Assembly: GCA_016744455.1 (NCBI GenBank)
Contig: JADGEI010000007.1
Span: 1 to 64,000, forward strand
DNA length: 64,000 bases
Direction of reading: 5' to 3'
DNA from: Alcanivoracaceae bacterium
GTDB lineage: Bacteria; Pseudomonadota; Gammaproteobacteria; Xanthomonadales; Marinicellaceae
A program made the translations under genes and the position numbers. Below, piece by piece: positions 35,996-45,010 of the stretch. The first letter of the stretch is position 1. The number at the start of each line of letters is the position of its first letter. The notes below the pieces were generated by a model that had not been told where the DNA came from, did no database searches, and saw only the letters and a program-made list of their open reading frames with translations.

Positions 35996-37252
35996 ATGAA
36001 TCTATCAGAATTAAAACAATTTTCCACCCAAAAACTAACTAAAATTGCCGTTGAAGCAGGCCTTGAGCTACGTGCAAGAATTCGAAAACAAGACCTTATC
36101 TTCCACATATTGAAGAAACATGCAAAAAAAGGAGAAGATATTTATGGTGGAGGAGTACTAGAAGTGCTTCCTGATGGTTTTGGTTTTTTGCGTTCACCTG
36201 ATGCAAGTTACTTGGCAGGACCAGATGATATTTATGTTTCACCTAGTCAAATCCGAAGATTTGGGTTAAGAACTGGAGATACAATAGAAGGTAAGATTCG
36301 ACCACCAAAAGATTCAGAAAGATATTTTGCTATGCTCAAAATTAAATCAATTAATTATGAGCCGCCTGAAAATACTCGTGGAAAAATTCTTTTTGAAAAT
36401 TTAACTCCTTTATTTGCACAAGACCAGTTGATAATGGAACGTGGTAATGGTTCAAAAGAAGATTTAACTGCAAGAATAATTGATTTGATTTCGCCTATTG
36501 GTAAAGGTCAACGCGGTTTGATTGTCTCTCCACCAAAGGCTGGTAAAACTTTGATGATGCAAAACATTGCCACCAATATCGCATTGAATAATCCAGAAGC
36601 TAAGCTATTTGTATTGTTAATAGATGAACGACCTGAAGAAGTTACTGAAATGCAACGTATGGTGAGAGGAGAGGTAATTGCTTCTACATTTGATGAGCCA
36701 GCTTCACGTCATGTACAAGTAGCAGAAATGGTAATTGAACGTGCTAAACGTCTAGTTGAGCACAAACAAGATGTTATCATTTTGCTTGATTCAATCACAC
36801 GATTGGCAAGAGCTTATAATACAGTTGCACCATCCTCAGGAAAAGTTTTAACTGGCGGGGTTGATGCAAATGCTTTACAACGACCAAAACGTTTTTTTGG
36901 AGCAGCACGAAATATTGAAGAAGGTGGTAGTTTAACCATAGTTGCAACAGCACTTGTTGAAACAGGGTCAAAAATGGATGAAGTTATCTTTGAAGAATTT
37001 AAAGGTACTGGCAATATGGAAGTTCATTTGGATAGACGGGTTGCAGAAAAACGCGTTTGGCCAGCTATCAATATCAACCGTTCAGGTACGCGTAGAGAAG
37101 AGCTGATGGTAGATAAAGAATTTCTTACTAAAGCGTGGATATTACGAAAAATATTACACCCAATGGATGATATTCAGGCCATAGAGTTTTTGCTTGAAAA
37201 ACTCAAAGATACCAAAACAAATGAAGAATTCTTTACTTCGATGACCAGGTAA
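35996..37252 (+). CDS. rho: Transcription termination factor Rho
   Basis: A 418-residue hexameric RNA helicase, matching the 419 residues of E. coli Rho. The N-terminal domain ([14 protein letters not shown]) and cold-shock-like RNA-binding domain ([23 protein letters not shown]) are intact. The ATPase domain has Walker A PPKAGKT near residue 180, [11 protein letters not shown] and the Q/R loop region. The frame runs upstream to 35951, but the ATG at 35996 gives the canonical start. No insertion is seen in the N-terminal region. Confidence 0.97.
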   Translation: MNLSELKQFSTQKLTKIAVEAGLELRARIRKQDLIFHILKKHAKKGEDIYGGGVLEVLPDGFGFLRSPDASYLAGPDDIYVSPSQIRRFGLRTGDTIEGKIRPPKDSERYFAMLKIKSINYEPPENTRGKILFENLTPLFAQDQLIMERGNGSKEDLTARIIDLISPIGKGQRGLIVSPPKAGKTLMMQNIATNIALNNPEAKLFVLLIDERPEEVTEMQRMVRGEVIASTFDEPASRHVQVAEMVIERAKRLVEHKQDVIILLDSITRLARAYNTVAPSSGKVLTGGVDANALQRPKRFFGAARNIEEGGSLTIVATALVETGSKMDEVIFEEFKGTGNMEVHLDRRVAEKRVWPAININRSGTRREELMVDKEFLTKAWILRKILHPMDDIQAIEFLLEKLKDTKTNEEFFTSMTR

Positions 37253-37321
37253 ATGATATAGATTAATTTATTATATCGAGTTAAAAAGGTATAATTCACC
37301 TTTTGAATAGGTAACAGTTTT

Positions 37322-38530
37322 ATGAAAAAATGTGATGTTGCTATAGTTGGTGGCGGACCAGCCGGGTTAAGTTTTGCAAATTCCTTATCGAGTTCAGGTT
37401 TAAATATTGTTGTTCTAGAGCAACAAGATTTAGACTCAATTGAAACACCAAAGCCAGATGGTCGTGAAATTGCTTTAACGCATTTATCACTAAAAATCAT
37501 GAAACAACTAGGTATTTGGGATAAAATTCCAGAAGAGCATATTTCTTATATCAAAAAAGCCCATGTACTTGATGGTGATTCTGATTATACATTGAAGTTT
37601 GATACTGATAAAACTTCTATACAAGAGTTAGGGTATATGGTTCCTAATTTCAGCATCCGAAAAGGCTGCTTTGATGCAGTTAGAGACAAAAGTAATGTTA
37701 CTATTGTTACCAAACAAAAAGTTACATCGATTCTCGCCTCTGATAAAAATAGTATAGTTAGTTTGGAAGACGGTGAACAAATTAAAGCTAAATTAGTTGT
37801 TGGAGCTGACAGCCGCTTTTCCGCAACACGACGAATGATGGGAATTTCTGCCGATATGCATGATTTTGGTCGTACAGCATTAGTCTGTCGCATGACCCAT
37901 GAAAAATTGCATAACCAAACCGCATCAGAGTGCTTTCATTACGAAAGAACATTAGCTGTTTTACCTTTAAATAACAACGTGTCCTCTATAGTCATTACCT
38001 TGAAAGCACCAGATGCAGCTCAAGTCTTAGCAATGACTGATGAAGAATTTAGTGAAGATACAGCAAGACGATTTGGTTATGAATTGGGCAAAATGCAATT
38101 AAAAGGCAAGAGGTTTAGCTACCCGTTGATGGGTACTTATGCTAACAAATTTTATGCAAAAAGATTTGCTTTAATGGGTGATGCCGCTGTGGGGATGCAT
38201 CCAGTGACAGCGCATGGATTTAATTTAGGTTTGCGTGGTGCAGATACATTGGCTCAATTAATTATTAAGGCTAATAAAAATGGTGAAGATATAGCCTCTG
38301 AGAGATTATTGAGAAGGTATCATCGAAATCATCGCAATGTTTCTAGACCTTTATATTTAGGTACCAACGGTATTGTAGGTTTATTTACTAATGATAAGCC
38401 CTTTGCTAAGATACTAAGAAAAGGTGTTTTACGTGCAGGTGATAAAATACCCCCACTTAAAAACTTCATTACCAATCAATTAACTGAAGAGAAAAATAGC
38501 TCTATTTTTAAAGGAATTTTTTCTAGTTAG
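37322..38530 (+). CDS. FAD-dependent ubiquinone-biosynthesis hydroxylase (UbiH/UbiM family)
   Basis: A 402-residue flavoprotein monooxygenase. The dinucleotide fold is DVAIVGGGPAGLSFANSL, the middle motif is VVGADSRFSATRRMMG, and the FAD ribityl motif is GDAAVGMHPVTAHGFNLGLRGADTL. The MHPVTAHGFN form differs from the IHPIAGQGLNLG of UbiH, UbiF and UbiI, and is one I associate with UbiM, a C5-type hydroxylase with variable regioselectivity. It therefore probably hydroxylates the ring of a ubiquinone precursor, but which carbon cannot be told from sequence alone. The gene stands alone, 69 bp after rho. Confidence 0.85.
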   Translation: MKKCDVAIVGGGPAGLSFANSLSSSGLNIVVLEQQDLDSIETPKPDGREIALTHLSLKIMKQLGIWDKIPEEHISYIKKAHVLDGDSDYTLKFDTDKTSIQELGYMVPNFSIRKGCFDAVRDKSNVTIVTKQKVTSILASDKNSIVSLEDGEQIKAKLVVGADSRFSATRRMMGISADMHDFGRTALVCRMTHEKLHNQTASECFHYERTLAVLPLNNNVSSIVITLKAPDAAQVLAMTDEEFSEDTARRFGYELGKMQLKGKRFSYPLMGTYANKFYAKRFALMGDAAVGMHPVTAHGFNLGLRGADTLAQLIIKANKNGEDIASERLLRRYHRNHRNVSRPLYLGTNGIVGLFTNDKPFAKILRKGVLRAGDKIPPLKNFITNQLTEEKNSSIFKGIFSS

Positions 38531-38644
38531 TGTTTGAAAGGTCATAAATGAACAGCAATTCTCTATTGTTGCTAAAATTCGTTAGGTATTAGTGTTTTTT
38601 GTGCAATATCTTTGATCGCATTACTCTATAGATTGTTAACTAAA

Positions 38645-39391
38645 TTATGACGTTTCAAGTAGCATTAACTGTCCGGCAATTAAGTGTGGGTTTGCCGTAT
38701 TGAAATTTACAGTATTTTCATAACCTAGATCTATAGCTGCTTCTTCAATACGTTTTGATGCACAAATAACTTGTTTTTTAATTAGCTCTTCCCAAATATT
38801 CAATTCAACACCATTTTTTAAATTTATTAAAATAGCTTTAGATGTAGCAAGAATTTTCAATTGCTTAGTATTCGCAATTTTTTTTGATAGTGATTTATTA
38901 AATATAACAGCTTGTCGCTGATAGACATTAATTTGTACTAAATCATAATTATTTTGTAAGGCAAAATTCTGAATTTTTTGTCTACCGCCTGCAGCTGAAA
39001 TGAGGTTAATTTTTTTAAATGTTTTGAGGCCTTTGAGCAAATCTATAACGCCTTGGGAATTTTGTCGTTCTGGAATCCAAATATTCCCTGCAAAATTTTG
39101 TTCTAATACACTTGCGGTTTTTTTTCCGACCGAAATAATATGACATGAACTTGAGAATTCTAAAGATGGTAGGATCTTATAGGCATTGCTTACTGCATGT
39201 TGGCTAGTAAATATTATAACTTCATCTTTATTGATTAGGGATAACTTATGTTTGGCCTCTAATGGATTGTCAATTTCTGTAATCTCTATACAAGGAAATT
39301 CAATCACTCTAAACCCTTGCAATATAAAAGCTTGGCTTGTTTCTTCTTGTTGAGCTAACGGTCGAGTATTAAGTATAACTGGATCACTCAT
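38645..39391 (-). CDS. hemD: Uroporphyrinogen-III synthase
   Basis: 248 residues, a two-domain cyclase turning hydroxymethylbilane into uroporphyrinogen III. Family sequence conservation is low, as usual for HemD; the recognisable parts are the N-terminal ILNTRPLAQQEE, IIFTSQHAVSNAY, HIISVGKKTASVL and the C-terminal VICASKRIEEAAIDLGYENTV. Its position after hemC, with an 8-bp overlap, confirms the call. Confidence 0.9.
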   Translation of the reverse strand: MSDPVILNTRPLAQQEETSQAFILQGFRVIEFPCIEITEIDNPLEAKHKLSLINKDEVIIFTSQHAVSNAYKILPSLEFSSSCHIISVGKKTASVLEQNFAGNIWIPERQNSQGVIDLLKGLKTFKKINLISAAGGRQKIQNFALQNNYDLVQINVYQRQAVIFNKSLSKKIANTKQLKILATSKAILINLKNGVELNIWEELIKKQVICASKRIEEAAIDLGYENTVNFNTANPHLIAGQLMLLETS

Positions 39392-40298
39392 TGTTTAAAT
39401 CTAATAATTTTTGTGCTCCAGCTGCCAAAAGAGCAAAAGCAACTTTTTCGCCTAATTCTTTAGCGTTATTATCGTTGTCTTGTTGACGAATTATTTCTGA
39501 GCCATCTGGAGAACAGACTATTGCGTGCATAGAAATGTTGTCTAAATTAATTGTAGCATGAGCCCCAATTGCCGCAGAACAACTGCCTTCTAGCACCATA
39601 TTCATTGATCGTTCGGCAACAATACATTGTGCGGTGTCATGATCATTTAACTGTGATAACAGGTCAAATAAATCAGTACGTTTTGATAAACATTCTACAC
39701 CTACAGCTCCTTGTCCAACAGCTGGCAACCATTCGTTAGCGGTTAGTTTGCTTTTGATTCTACTATCCATTTTCAAACGTTCTAATCCTGCTGTAGCCAA
39801 TATGATGGCATCATACTTGTTATCATCTAACTTTTTGAGACGGGTTTGTACGTTTCCTCGTAATGGTTTAACCTGAATATCTTCACGTATCGCAAGCAAT
39901 TGTGCTTGGCGACGCAGGCTTGAAGTGCCAACTACTGCATTTTTTGGTAAATCTTGTAAGCAATTGTATTTATTTGAAACAAAAGCATCGCTGGAATCGT
40001 GGCGTTTAAATATACTACATATGGTAAACTCTTCTGGCATTTGAGCAGGTACGTCCTTCATTGAATGTACGGCAATATCAGCTTTACCTTCCAGCATGGC
40101 TTGCTCTAGTTCTTTGAGAAATAGCCCTTTACCACCAATTTTGTTTAATGTGACATCAAGAATTTGGTCTCCTTTAGTTGTCATGGGCAATAGGTATGTT
40201 TTTATATGTGGGAATTTGCTTTCGATTAGTGACGCTGTATACTCAGCTTGCCACATGGCAAGTGGAGAATTACGAGTGGCTATTGTAATGGATTTCAT
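39384..40298 (-). CDS. hemC: Porphobilinogen deaminase
   Basis: A 304-residue enzyme that polymerises four porphobilinogens on a dipyrromethane cofactor. It shows IATRNSPLAMWQAEYTA, GKADIAVHSMKDVPA, VVGTSSLRRQAQL, LRGNVQTRLKKLDDNKYDAIILATAGLERL, and EGSCSAAIGAHA, in which the cysteine holds the cofactor. The start overlaps the algR stop (ATGA), as part of a four-gene algZ-algR-hemC-hemD block with every junction overlapping. Confidence 0.96.
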   Translation of the reverse strand: MKSITIATRNSPLAMWQAEYTASLIESKFPHIKTYLLPMTTKGDQILDVTLNKIGGKGLFLKELEQAMLEGKADIAVHSMKDVPAQMPEEFTICSIFKRHDSSDAFVSNKYNCLQDLPKNAVVGTSSLRRQAQLLAIREDIQVKPLRGNVQTRLKKLDDNKYDAIILATAGLERLKMDSRIKSKLTANEWLPAVGQGAVGVECLSKRTDLFDLLSQLNDHDTAQCIVAERSMNMVLEGSCSAAIGAHATINLDNISMHAIVCSPDGSEIIRQQDNDNNAKELGEKVAFALLAAGAQKLLDLNNE

Positions 40299-40969
40299 TT
40301 TAATATTTTTTTTAGTTTAGCAATATTTCTACGGCTTACTTTTGGTTGATAGTTAGTGTTGTACAGTTTAGCAAATGCCTGTGATTTTTCCATCTGTAAA
40401 CCACATAATTCATCTGAATTAATTAAAGCGTTACGATTGACCCTAGTAAAAATCTCGGGAAATTTGCTTTCTAAATAAACTAATGAATGATCAATTATTA
40501 TTGTTCCTATTTGACAACGCATATAGGTTGTTTTATCCTCGGAATACAAACAATAAATATCAGTCACAGGTATAGAAGCTCTATTTTTTCCATGCTGAAA
40601 GGATAGTGATTTTACTTTAGGAGTGATTACTTTATCTAAGGCTTGTTTTAGTCGGTCTTTAGTTATGGGTTTAAGTAGATAATCACTAGCAGACAAATCA
40701 AAAGCCTTGATAGCAAAATCATCATAGGCGGTACAGAATATAATTTTTGTTTCTGGAGATTTAAGGTGTATTAAAGGCGCTGCTTCAATACCTGATAAAA
40801 CGGGCATTTCTATATCTAAAAATACAATATGTGGGTGATATTTTTCTGTTAGCTCAATGGCCTTTTTTCCATTTGATGCTGATATGACGTCATTGATGCC
40901 AAAGTGCTCTAACATTTTTTGCATACGTATTAAAGCTAAAGGTTCATCATCGACTATAAGTGCTTTCAT
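40295..40969 (-). CDS. algR: LytTR-family response regulator (AlgR-like)
   Basis: 224 residues. The receiver domain has VDDEP near the N-terminus, Asp52 (IVFLDIEMP) and a Lys in YLLKPITKDRL. The LytTR DNA-binding domain follows (about 120-224), with CLYSEDKTTYMRC, FPEIFTRVNRNALIN and a C-terminal RRNIAKLKKIL. The algZ-algR-hemCD order is that of Pseudomonas, where AlgR controls alginate and type IV pili; the targets here are unknown. Confidence 0.9.
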   Translation of the reverse strand: MKALIVDDEPLALIRMQKMLEHFGINDVISASNGKKAIELTEKYHPHIVFLDIEMPVLSGIEAAPLIHLKSPETKIIFCTAYDDFAIKAFDLSASDYLLKPITKDRLKQALDKVITPKVKSLSFQHGKNRASIPVTDIYCLYSEDKTTYMRCQIGTIIIDHSLVYLESKFPEIFTRVNRNALINSDELCGLQMEKSQAFAKLYNTNYQPKVSRRNIAKLKKILK

Positions 40970-42000
40970 AGTGGAACACCAAGTCTAACAGAGTAGTGCC
41001 CTTTTCCAGATATAACAGTTAAATACGCTTTAGAACCATACTGTAATTGCAATCTTTCTCGTATATTGGCTAATGCCATGCCATTAGATTGAGTCGTGTC
41101 TTTTTTAATAAGATAAGGGTTGTTAACTATGACGACCATGTGTGAGCTTATAGCAGTGATGTCAATGTTTATGATCCCACCATCTTCTAATGGTTGTATA
41201 CCATGTATGATTGCATTTTCAATTAAGGGTTGTATGCATAGGATGGGAATTTTTTGGCTTAACAATTCGTCAGAACAGCTAATATGGTACTTCAATCTAT
41301 CGGCTAGTCTTAGTTTTTCTATAGATAGGTACTGATTAATCCAATTTAACTCTTCAGCTATTGAAATAAATTTATTTTTAAAAGTAAAGGTCCTCCTCAT
41401 TAGATTTGCAAAATCAGTGGTAGCAATTTCAGCTTTTTCAGGGTCAATACTTATTAAGGAGGCTATTGAATTTAGGGTGTTAAATAGAAAGTGGGGTTTG
41501 ATTCTTGCTTGTAATGCACTAAGTTTGGCATTAGACAGTTTTTCAATCTGTCTATTATATTGATCTTGTATATAAAAATAGCGAATCAAAGCTAAACTTA
41601 TTATCACTGAAGAAACTGATAGTTTTAAGCTAAGGTGATTCACCTCCGCTTGACTTTCGAACATGTTAAATGTCAACTGTAAATCTAAATATCCAATTAT
41701 TTGAGAAAATAATATTGAAAAAACCACTACCAATATTATTAATAATAACACTCCTAGGGGGACAGTAAGGTGGTTGAATTTAGTTCTTAATTTACACAAG
41801 ATAATTAGCAATACAATTCCAACTAATTGAGACATCAATGTTAAAATAGATAGTTTTCTTAGGTATTCTAGATCAAAAGTTAAAAAACTAAAAGAATAGA
41901 TAAAAACAGCAATTTGAATCATAACTATTGATATAAAAATACGTAAACTATTACAAAAGTCAGTAAGCCATAACGTATGTTTGTTAGTTAATTTGGACAT
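40966..42000 (-). CDS. algZ: LytS-type sensor histidine kinase (AlgZ/FimS-like)
   Basis: 344 residues. Four or so membrane segments in the first ~145 residues precede a His_kinase domain with IKPHFLFNTLNSIASL (His170) and an ATPase region PLIENAIIHGIQP and GMALANIRERL. It lacks the usual D-box-rich ATP lid of HPK classes 1-4, typical of this family. The stop overlaps the algR start by ATGA. Confidence 0.9.
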   Translation of the reverse strand: MSKLTNKHTLWLTDFCNSLRIFISIVMIQIAVFIYSFSFLTFDLEYLRKLSILTLMSQLVGIVLLIILCKLRTKFNHLTVPLGVLLLIILVVVFSILFSQIIGYLDLQLTFNMFESQAEVNHLSLKLSVSSVIISLALIRYFYIQDQYNRQIEKLSNAKLSALQARIKPHFLFNTLNSIASLISIDPEKAEIATTDFANLMRRTFTFKNKFISIAEELNWINQYLSIEKLRLADRLKYHISCSDELLSQKIPILCIQPLIENAIIHGIQPLEDGGIINIDITAISSHMVVIVNNPYLIKKDTTQSNGMALANIRERLQLQYGSKAYLTVISGKGHYSVRLGVPL

Positions 42001-42084
42001 TTGTCAGTTAGACAAAATGCTATTTATATGAATATTTATGGTCATTTTTATTGAAACAGAAAAAAATATTGATAGAATTATACT

Positions 42085-42330
42085 ATGAATAGGTCATCAT
42101 CCAAAATTATTGTGGTTTTAATACTAATTCTTAGTAGTAATGCCAGCGTGGCAGTCGTCGATTGTGTTTCTCAATCTTCTGCTAATATACCTGTGGTTGA
42201 TCAACAAAATGGCCAGAACAATAAGGAACAATTAACAGCTGTAAGTTCGCATGTTAAAGCAACTAAAAAATCAAAAAGCAAATCTATCCATTTGGGGTTA
42301 TTCAAGTTTCTTTTACCGGATATGAATTAA
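42085..42330 (+). CDS. Small exported protein of unknown function
   Basis: 81 residues with a hydrophobic N-terminal segment (KIIVVLILILSSNASVA) that looks like a signal peptide, one cysteine just after it (VVDC), a polar middle and a Lys/Ser-rich stretch (KATKKSKSKSIHLG) before a hydrophobic end. I do not recognise it. A TATACT element directly abuts the ATG. The reading frame is short, so the call rests on the signal peptide and on the gap being otherwise unexplained. Confidence 0.5.
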   Translation: MNRSSSKIIVVLILILSSNASVAVVDCVSQSSANIPVVDQQNGQNNKEQLTAVSSHVKATKKSKSKSIHLGLFKFLLPDMN

Positions 42331-42405
42331 TAATCCCTATTCTTTTAAACTTGTTACCTCTTTATCTTATTAAACCCCTGAATAATTAATGGTATTAAAC
42401 TTTAT

Positions 42406-42858
42406 ATGATTAAGGAATTTCAACAATTACTGCATAAAGAAATTCCGTTAACTCAAGATATGGGGCTAGAAATCATCTCATTTGATGATGAAAAACTACA
42501 AGTCAAAGCACCTCTAATAAATAACATTAATGATAAGGGCAGTGTTTTTGGAGGTTCGTCCTCAGCTTTGATGATTATTTCGGCTTGGTCGTTAATTAAA
42601 CTATCTTGTAATAAACACAATATAGATGCGGATATAGTCATCCATAAAAACTCAACAACTTGGCATAAGGCACTCTATACAGATTTAGTAATTAATGCAA
42701 AGTTGGTTAAAGCCTATGACTTTAGTGATGTTAAGGGAAAACTTGCTGATAAGCGACATCAACGCATTAACTGCATAATTGAATTAGTCGACAAAGAAGG
42801 TGTTTTATTTGCAACAATGAATGCAAACTATGTCATAATTAATCAATCATCACAATAA
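42406..42858 (+). CDS. YiiD-C-like thioesterase, hotdog fold
   Basis: 150 residues. HKEIPLTQDMGLEI, LQVKAPLINNINDKGSVFGGSSSALMIISAWSLI and an interior DADIVIHKNSTTWHKAL match the C-terminal thioesterase domain of YiiD-type proteins (TIGR02447-like), a hotdog-fold acyl-CoA or acyl-ACP hydrolase. The NDKGSVFGGS segment holds the catalytic-site loop. No acetyltransferase domain is fused, unlike E. coli YiiD. The substrate is unknown. Confidence 0.82.
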   Translation: MIKEFQQLLHKEIPLTQDMGLEIISFDDEKLQVKAPLINNINDKGSVFGGSSSALMIISAWSLIKLSCNKHNIDADIVIHKNSTTWHKALYTDLVINAKLVKAYDFSDVKGKLADKRHQRINCIIELVDKEGVLFATMNANYVIINQSSQ

Positions 42859-42879
42859 TCTCAATACAAAGGTGTCTAT

Positions 42880-43281
42880 ATGAAAAAATTAGTATTAAGT
42901 ACTCTAGCCCTCACACTTTTTTTATCAGCTTGTGGTGGAAAATCAACAAAGAAGAGAAGTTTGGACAACACTTTGTTTAAATACGCTTCTTTAGTTCGTT
43001 GGTCTGATTTTAATAATGCTGCTCATTACTTAAAGCCAGATGATGAAACTATTCAACCCACTCGATTTGAGCTAGAAAAACTGAAGCAATTTAAGGTGAG
43101 TAGTTATACTGAATCGCCTATTAGGCCCGGTAAAAGTGATGAAATTATTTTGCAAAATGTTGATATTCAACTGTATAACATTCATAACAATCGAACCAAA
43201 ACCATTATCGATCAACAAATATGGGAATTTAACAGTGATCTAAAGCAGTGGTTTTTAACCTCAGGGCTCCCAAAGTTATAA
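42880..43281 (+). CDS. Small lipoprotein of unknown function
   Basis: 133 residues with a clear lipoprotein signal (MKKLVLSTLALTLFLSAC, Cys at 18) and a GG tether. The mature part contains LFKYASLVRWSDFNNAAHYLKPD and a C-terminal WEFNSDLKQWFLTSGLPKL, resembling small conserved gammaproteobacterial lipoproteins that adopt NTF2-like or DUF folds; I cannot name the family. It lies between a thioesterase and folB, and folB begins 6 bp after its stop. Confidence 0.72.
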   Translation: MKKLVLSTLALTLFLSACGGKSTKKRSLDNTLFKYASLVRWSDFNNAAHYLKPDDETIQPTRFELEKLKQFKVSSYTESPIRPGKSDEIILQNVDIQLYNIHNNRTKTIIDQQIWEFNSDLKQWFLTSGLPKL

Positions 43282-43286
43282 ATAAT

Positions 43287-43649
43287 ATGGATTGTATTTT
43301 TATAGAGCATTTAGAAGTTGAAACAATTATTGGTGTTTATGATGAAGAAAGAATTAAAAAGCAACCAATAATTGTAGATTTGAACCTGTATTATGAAACC
43401 GCAAAGGCTGCTAAATCCGACAATTTAACCTATGCTCTAGATTATCATCAGATATGTATAGACCTTCATAGCTTTATAGGTTCTTCTTCATATCAACTTA
43501 TCGAGGCATTGGGTCAAGCTATTGTTGATAGGATGCTATTAAATGAAATAATTGAAAAAGTTGATTGCAAATTATCAAAACCTATGGCGCTTAATCAAGC
43601 TAAAAATGTAGGCATAAAAATATCACGAACAAGAAAATCCATACGTTAG
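43287..43649 (+). CDS. folB: Dihydroneopterin aldolase
   Basis: A 120-residue folate enzyme producing 6-hydroxymethyl-7,8-dihydropterin. IEHLEVETIIGVYDEER with its conserved Glu, QPIIVDLNLYY, LDYHQICIDLHSFI, QLIEALGQAIVDRML and a KPMALNQAKNVGIKISRTR C-terminal block (catalytic Lys) are seen. The frame is open upstream into the lipoprotein gene (43248), but the ATG at 43287 gives the family's start and length. Confidence 0.95.
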   Translation: MDCIFIEHLEVETIIGVYDEERIKKQPIIVDLNLYYETAKAAKSDNLTYALDYHQICIDLHSFIGSSSYQLIEALGQAIVDRMLLNEIIEKVDCKLSKPMALNQAKNVGIKISRTRKSIR

Positions 43650-43660
43650 AATGGTGTTCC

Positions 43661-44959
43661 TCAGTCTAAACCCAGTTTTTTTATTCTATACCTAAGTGCA
43701 CGGAAACTAATCCCCAGTATTTTTGCTGCTGCAGTTTTGTTGTTATTGGTGAGCTCTAAGGCGTTGGTAATTTCTTGAATTTCAATTTCCTCTATGTATT
43801 CTTCAAGTCCTTTGTCTTGGCGTTGAGATAAGAGTTTTGGTTCTTCTCCGTCGTTGAAACCTAGGTCGTCTTCACGAATAATATGGTTTTCACATAAGTT
43901 GGCAGCTTTTTCTAACACATTTTTTAATTCTAGTATGTTGCCAGGAAAATCGTAATTAGACAAAACATGAAGTGCTTGAGAATCAATCTTACAGGGTAAT
44001 TCTTCCCATTTTTTCGCATATTCTTGTAATATTATCTTACACAATCCTGCGACATCTTCCTTATGGCTTGCTAGTGGCTTGGTACAGATTTCAATCACGC
44101 ACAATCTATCATATAATGATTGTTTGAATAAACCTTGGTTGATTTTGTCACGTAAGTCATTTCTGCATCCACTGATTAAACGAATATCAAAATCATGATT
44201 ATTACCATCGGTTAAAGGCGTGGTCTTGCTCGTGATGATATGCAATAATTTTTCTTGGAGATCGAGTGAAAGGCCACCAATGTTTTCCAAAAACAAGGTG
44301 CTACCATTGGCTTCAGAAATTAACCCGTTAGTTGTTTCATCGCCAAAAAGTTCTGCAATATCTTGATGATTTTCTATGCAATCAAAGCTGAAAAATTTAC
44401 TACTATTTCGCTTGGACAAGTTGTGAATGCATTTGGCAATAAGTTTTTTAGATGTGCCAGCTGGGCCTGCTATGTTTATAGATGATTGAGACCTGGATAG
44501 TTTTGTAATGGAGTTATTCATATCATTGATATAATCAGATGACCCCGACAGCTTTGTTGGTCCAGTAGTTTCACTTAGGTTTTTTGGTTCGCTCGAATTT
44601 TTGATGGCATTGGCAACTAAATTGCGCAAAATCTTAATACTAATTGGCTTTGTGATAAAGTCAAAAGCACCTTTCTTCAAGGCTTCTACGGCATGTGTAA
44701 TTGTGCCATAAGCAGTAATTACAGCAATTGGAGTGCTAGGGTAGTTTTCGGTGACATACTCAACTAACTCTAAACCATTGCCATCTGGCAATTTCATATC
44801 AGTTAAACAGAAGTTGAAAGTGATTTTGTCTAATTCTCTTTTAGCTGCACCAACTGTCGCTGCAGTAAATACTACCAGTCCCATTCTTTCTAAAGAAATT
44901 TTTAAAAGTTGTAAAATATCAGGTTCATCGTCTACTACTAATATTTGAATGTTTGACAT
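43661..44959 (-). CDS. NtrC-family response regulator with degenerate AAA+ domain lacking GAFTGA
   Basis: 432 residues. The receiver has VDDEPDILQLL and Asp54 (CLTDMKLPDGNG). The AAA+ domain is present but altered: Walker A reads GPAGTSKK (165-172) instead of GESGTGKE; ELFGDE (203-208) is followed directly by TTNGLISEANGS, with no GAFTGA loop; Walker B reads STLFLENI rather than TLFLDEI, losing the Asp-Glu pair. The arginine-finger region FKQSLYDRL is kept. A Fis-type HTH ends the protein (NNKTAAAKILGISFRALRYRIKKLG). Without GAFTGA it should not activate sigma-54 in the normal way. The most likely relatives are PilR-type regulators. It follows the exonuclease gene by 51 bp. Confidence 0.88.
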   Translation of the reverse strand: MSNIQILVVDDEPDILQLLKISLERMGLVVFTAATVGAAKRELDKITFNFCLTDMKLPDGNGLELVEYVTENYPSTPIAVITAYGTITHAVEALKKGAFDFITKPISIKILRNLVANAIKNSSEPKNLSETTGPTKLSGSSDYINDMNNSITKLSRSQSSINIAGPAGTSKKLIAKCIHNLSKRNSSKFFSFDCIENHQDIAELFGDETTNGLISEANGSTLFLENIGGLSLDLQEKLLHIITSKTTPLTDGNNHDFDIRLISGCRNDLRDKINQGLFKQSLYDRLCVIEICTKPLASHKEDVAGLCKIILQEYAKKWEELPCKIDSQALHVLSNYDFPGNILELKNVLEKAANLCENHIIREDDLGFNDGEEPKLLSQRQDKGLEEYIEEIEIQEITNALELTNNNKTAAAKILGISFRALRYRIKKLGLD

Positions 44960-44987
44960 TTTTATTTTTATTTTTATTTTTGTTTTT
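44958..44987 (-). repeat. Hexanucleotide repeat abutting a start codon
   Basis: On the minus strand, one AAAAAC and four AAAAAT units run directly into the ATG of the NtrC-like gene, the last unit providing the first base(s) of the start codon. The tract replaces any Shine-Dalgarno and could vary in copy number. Confidence 0.75.
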
Positions 44988-45010
44988 GATAGTGTGCTTA
45001 AAATTATCTA

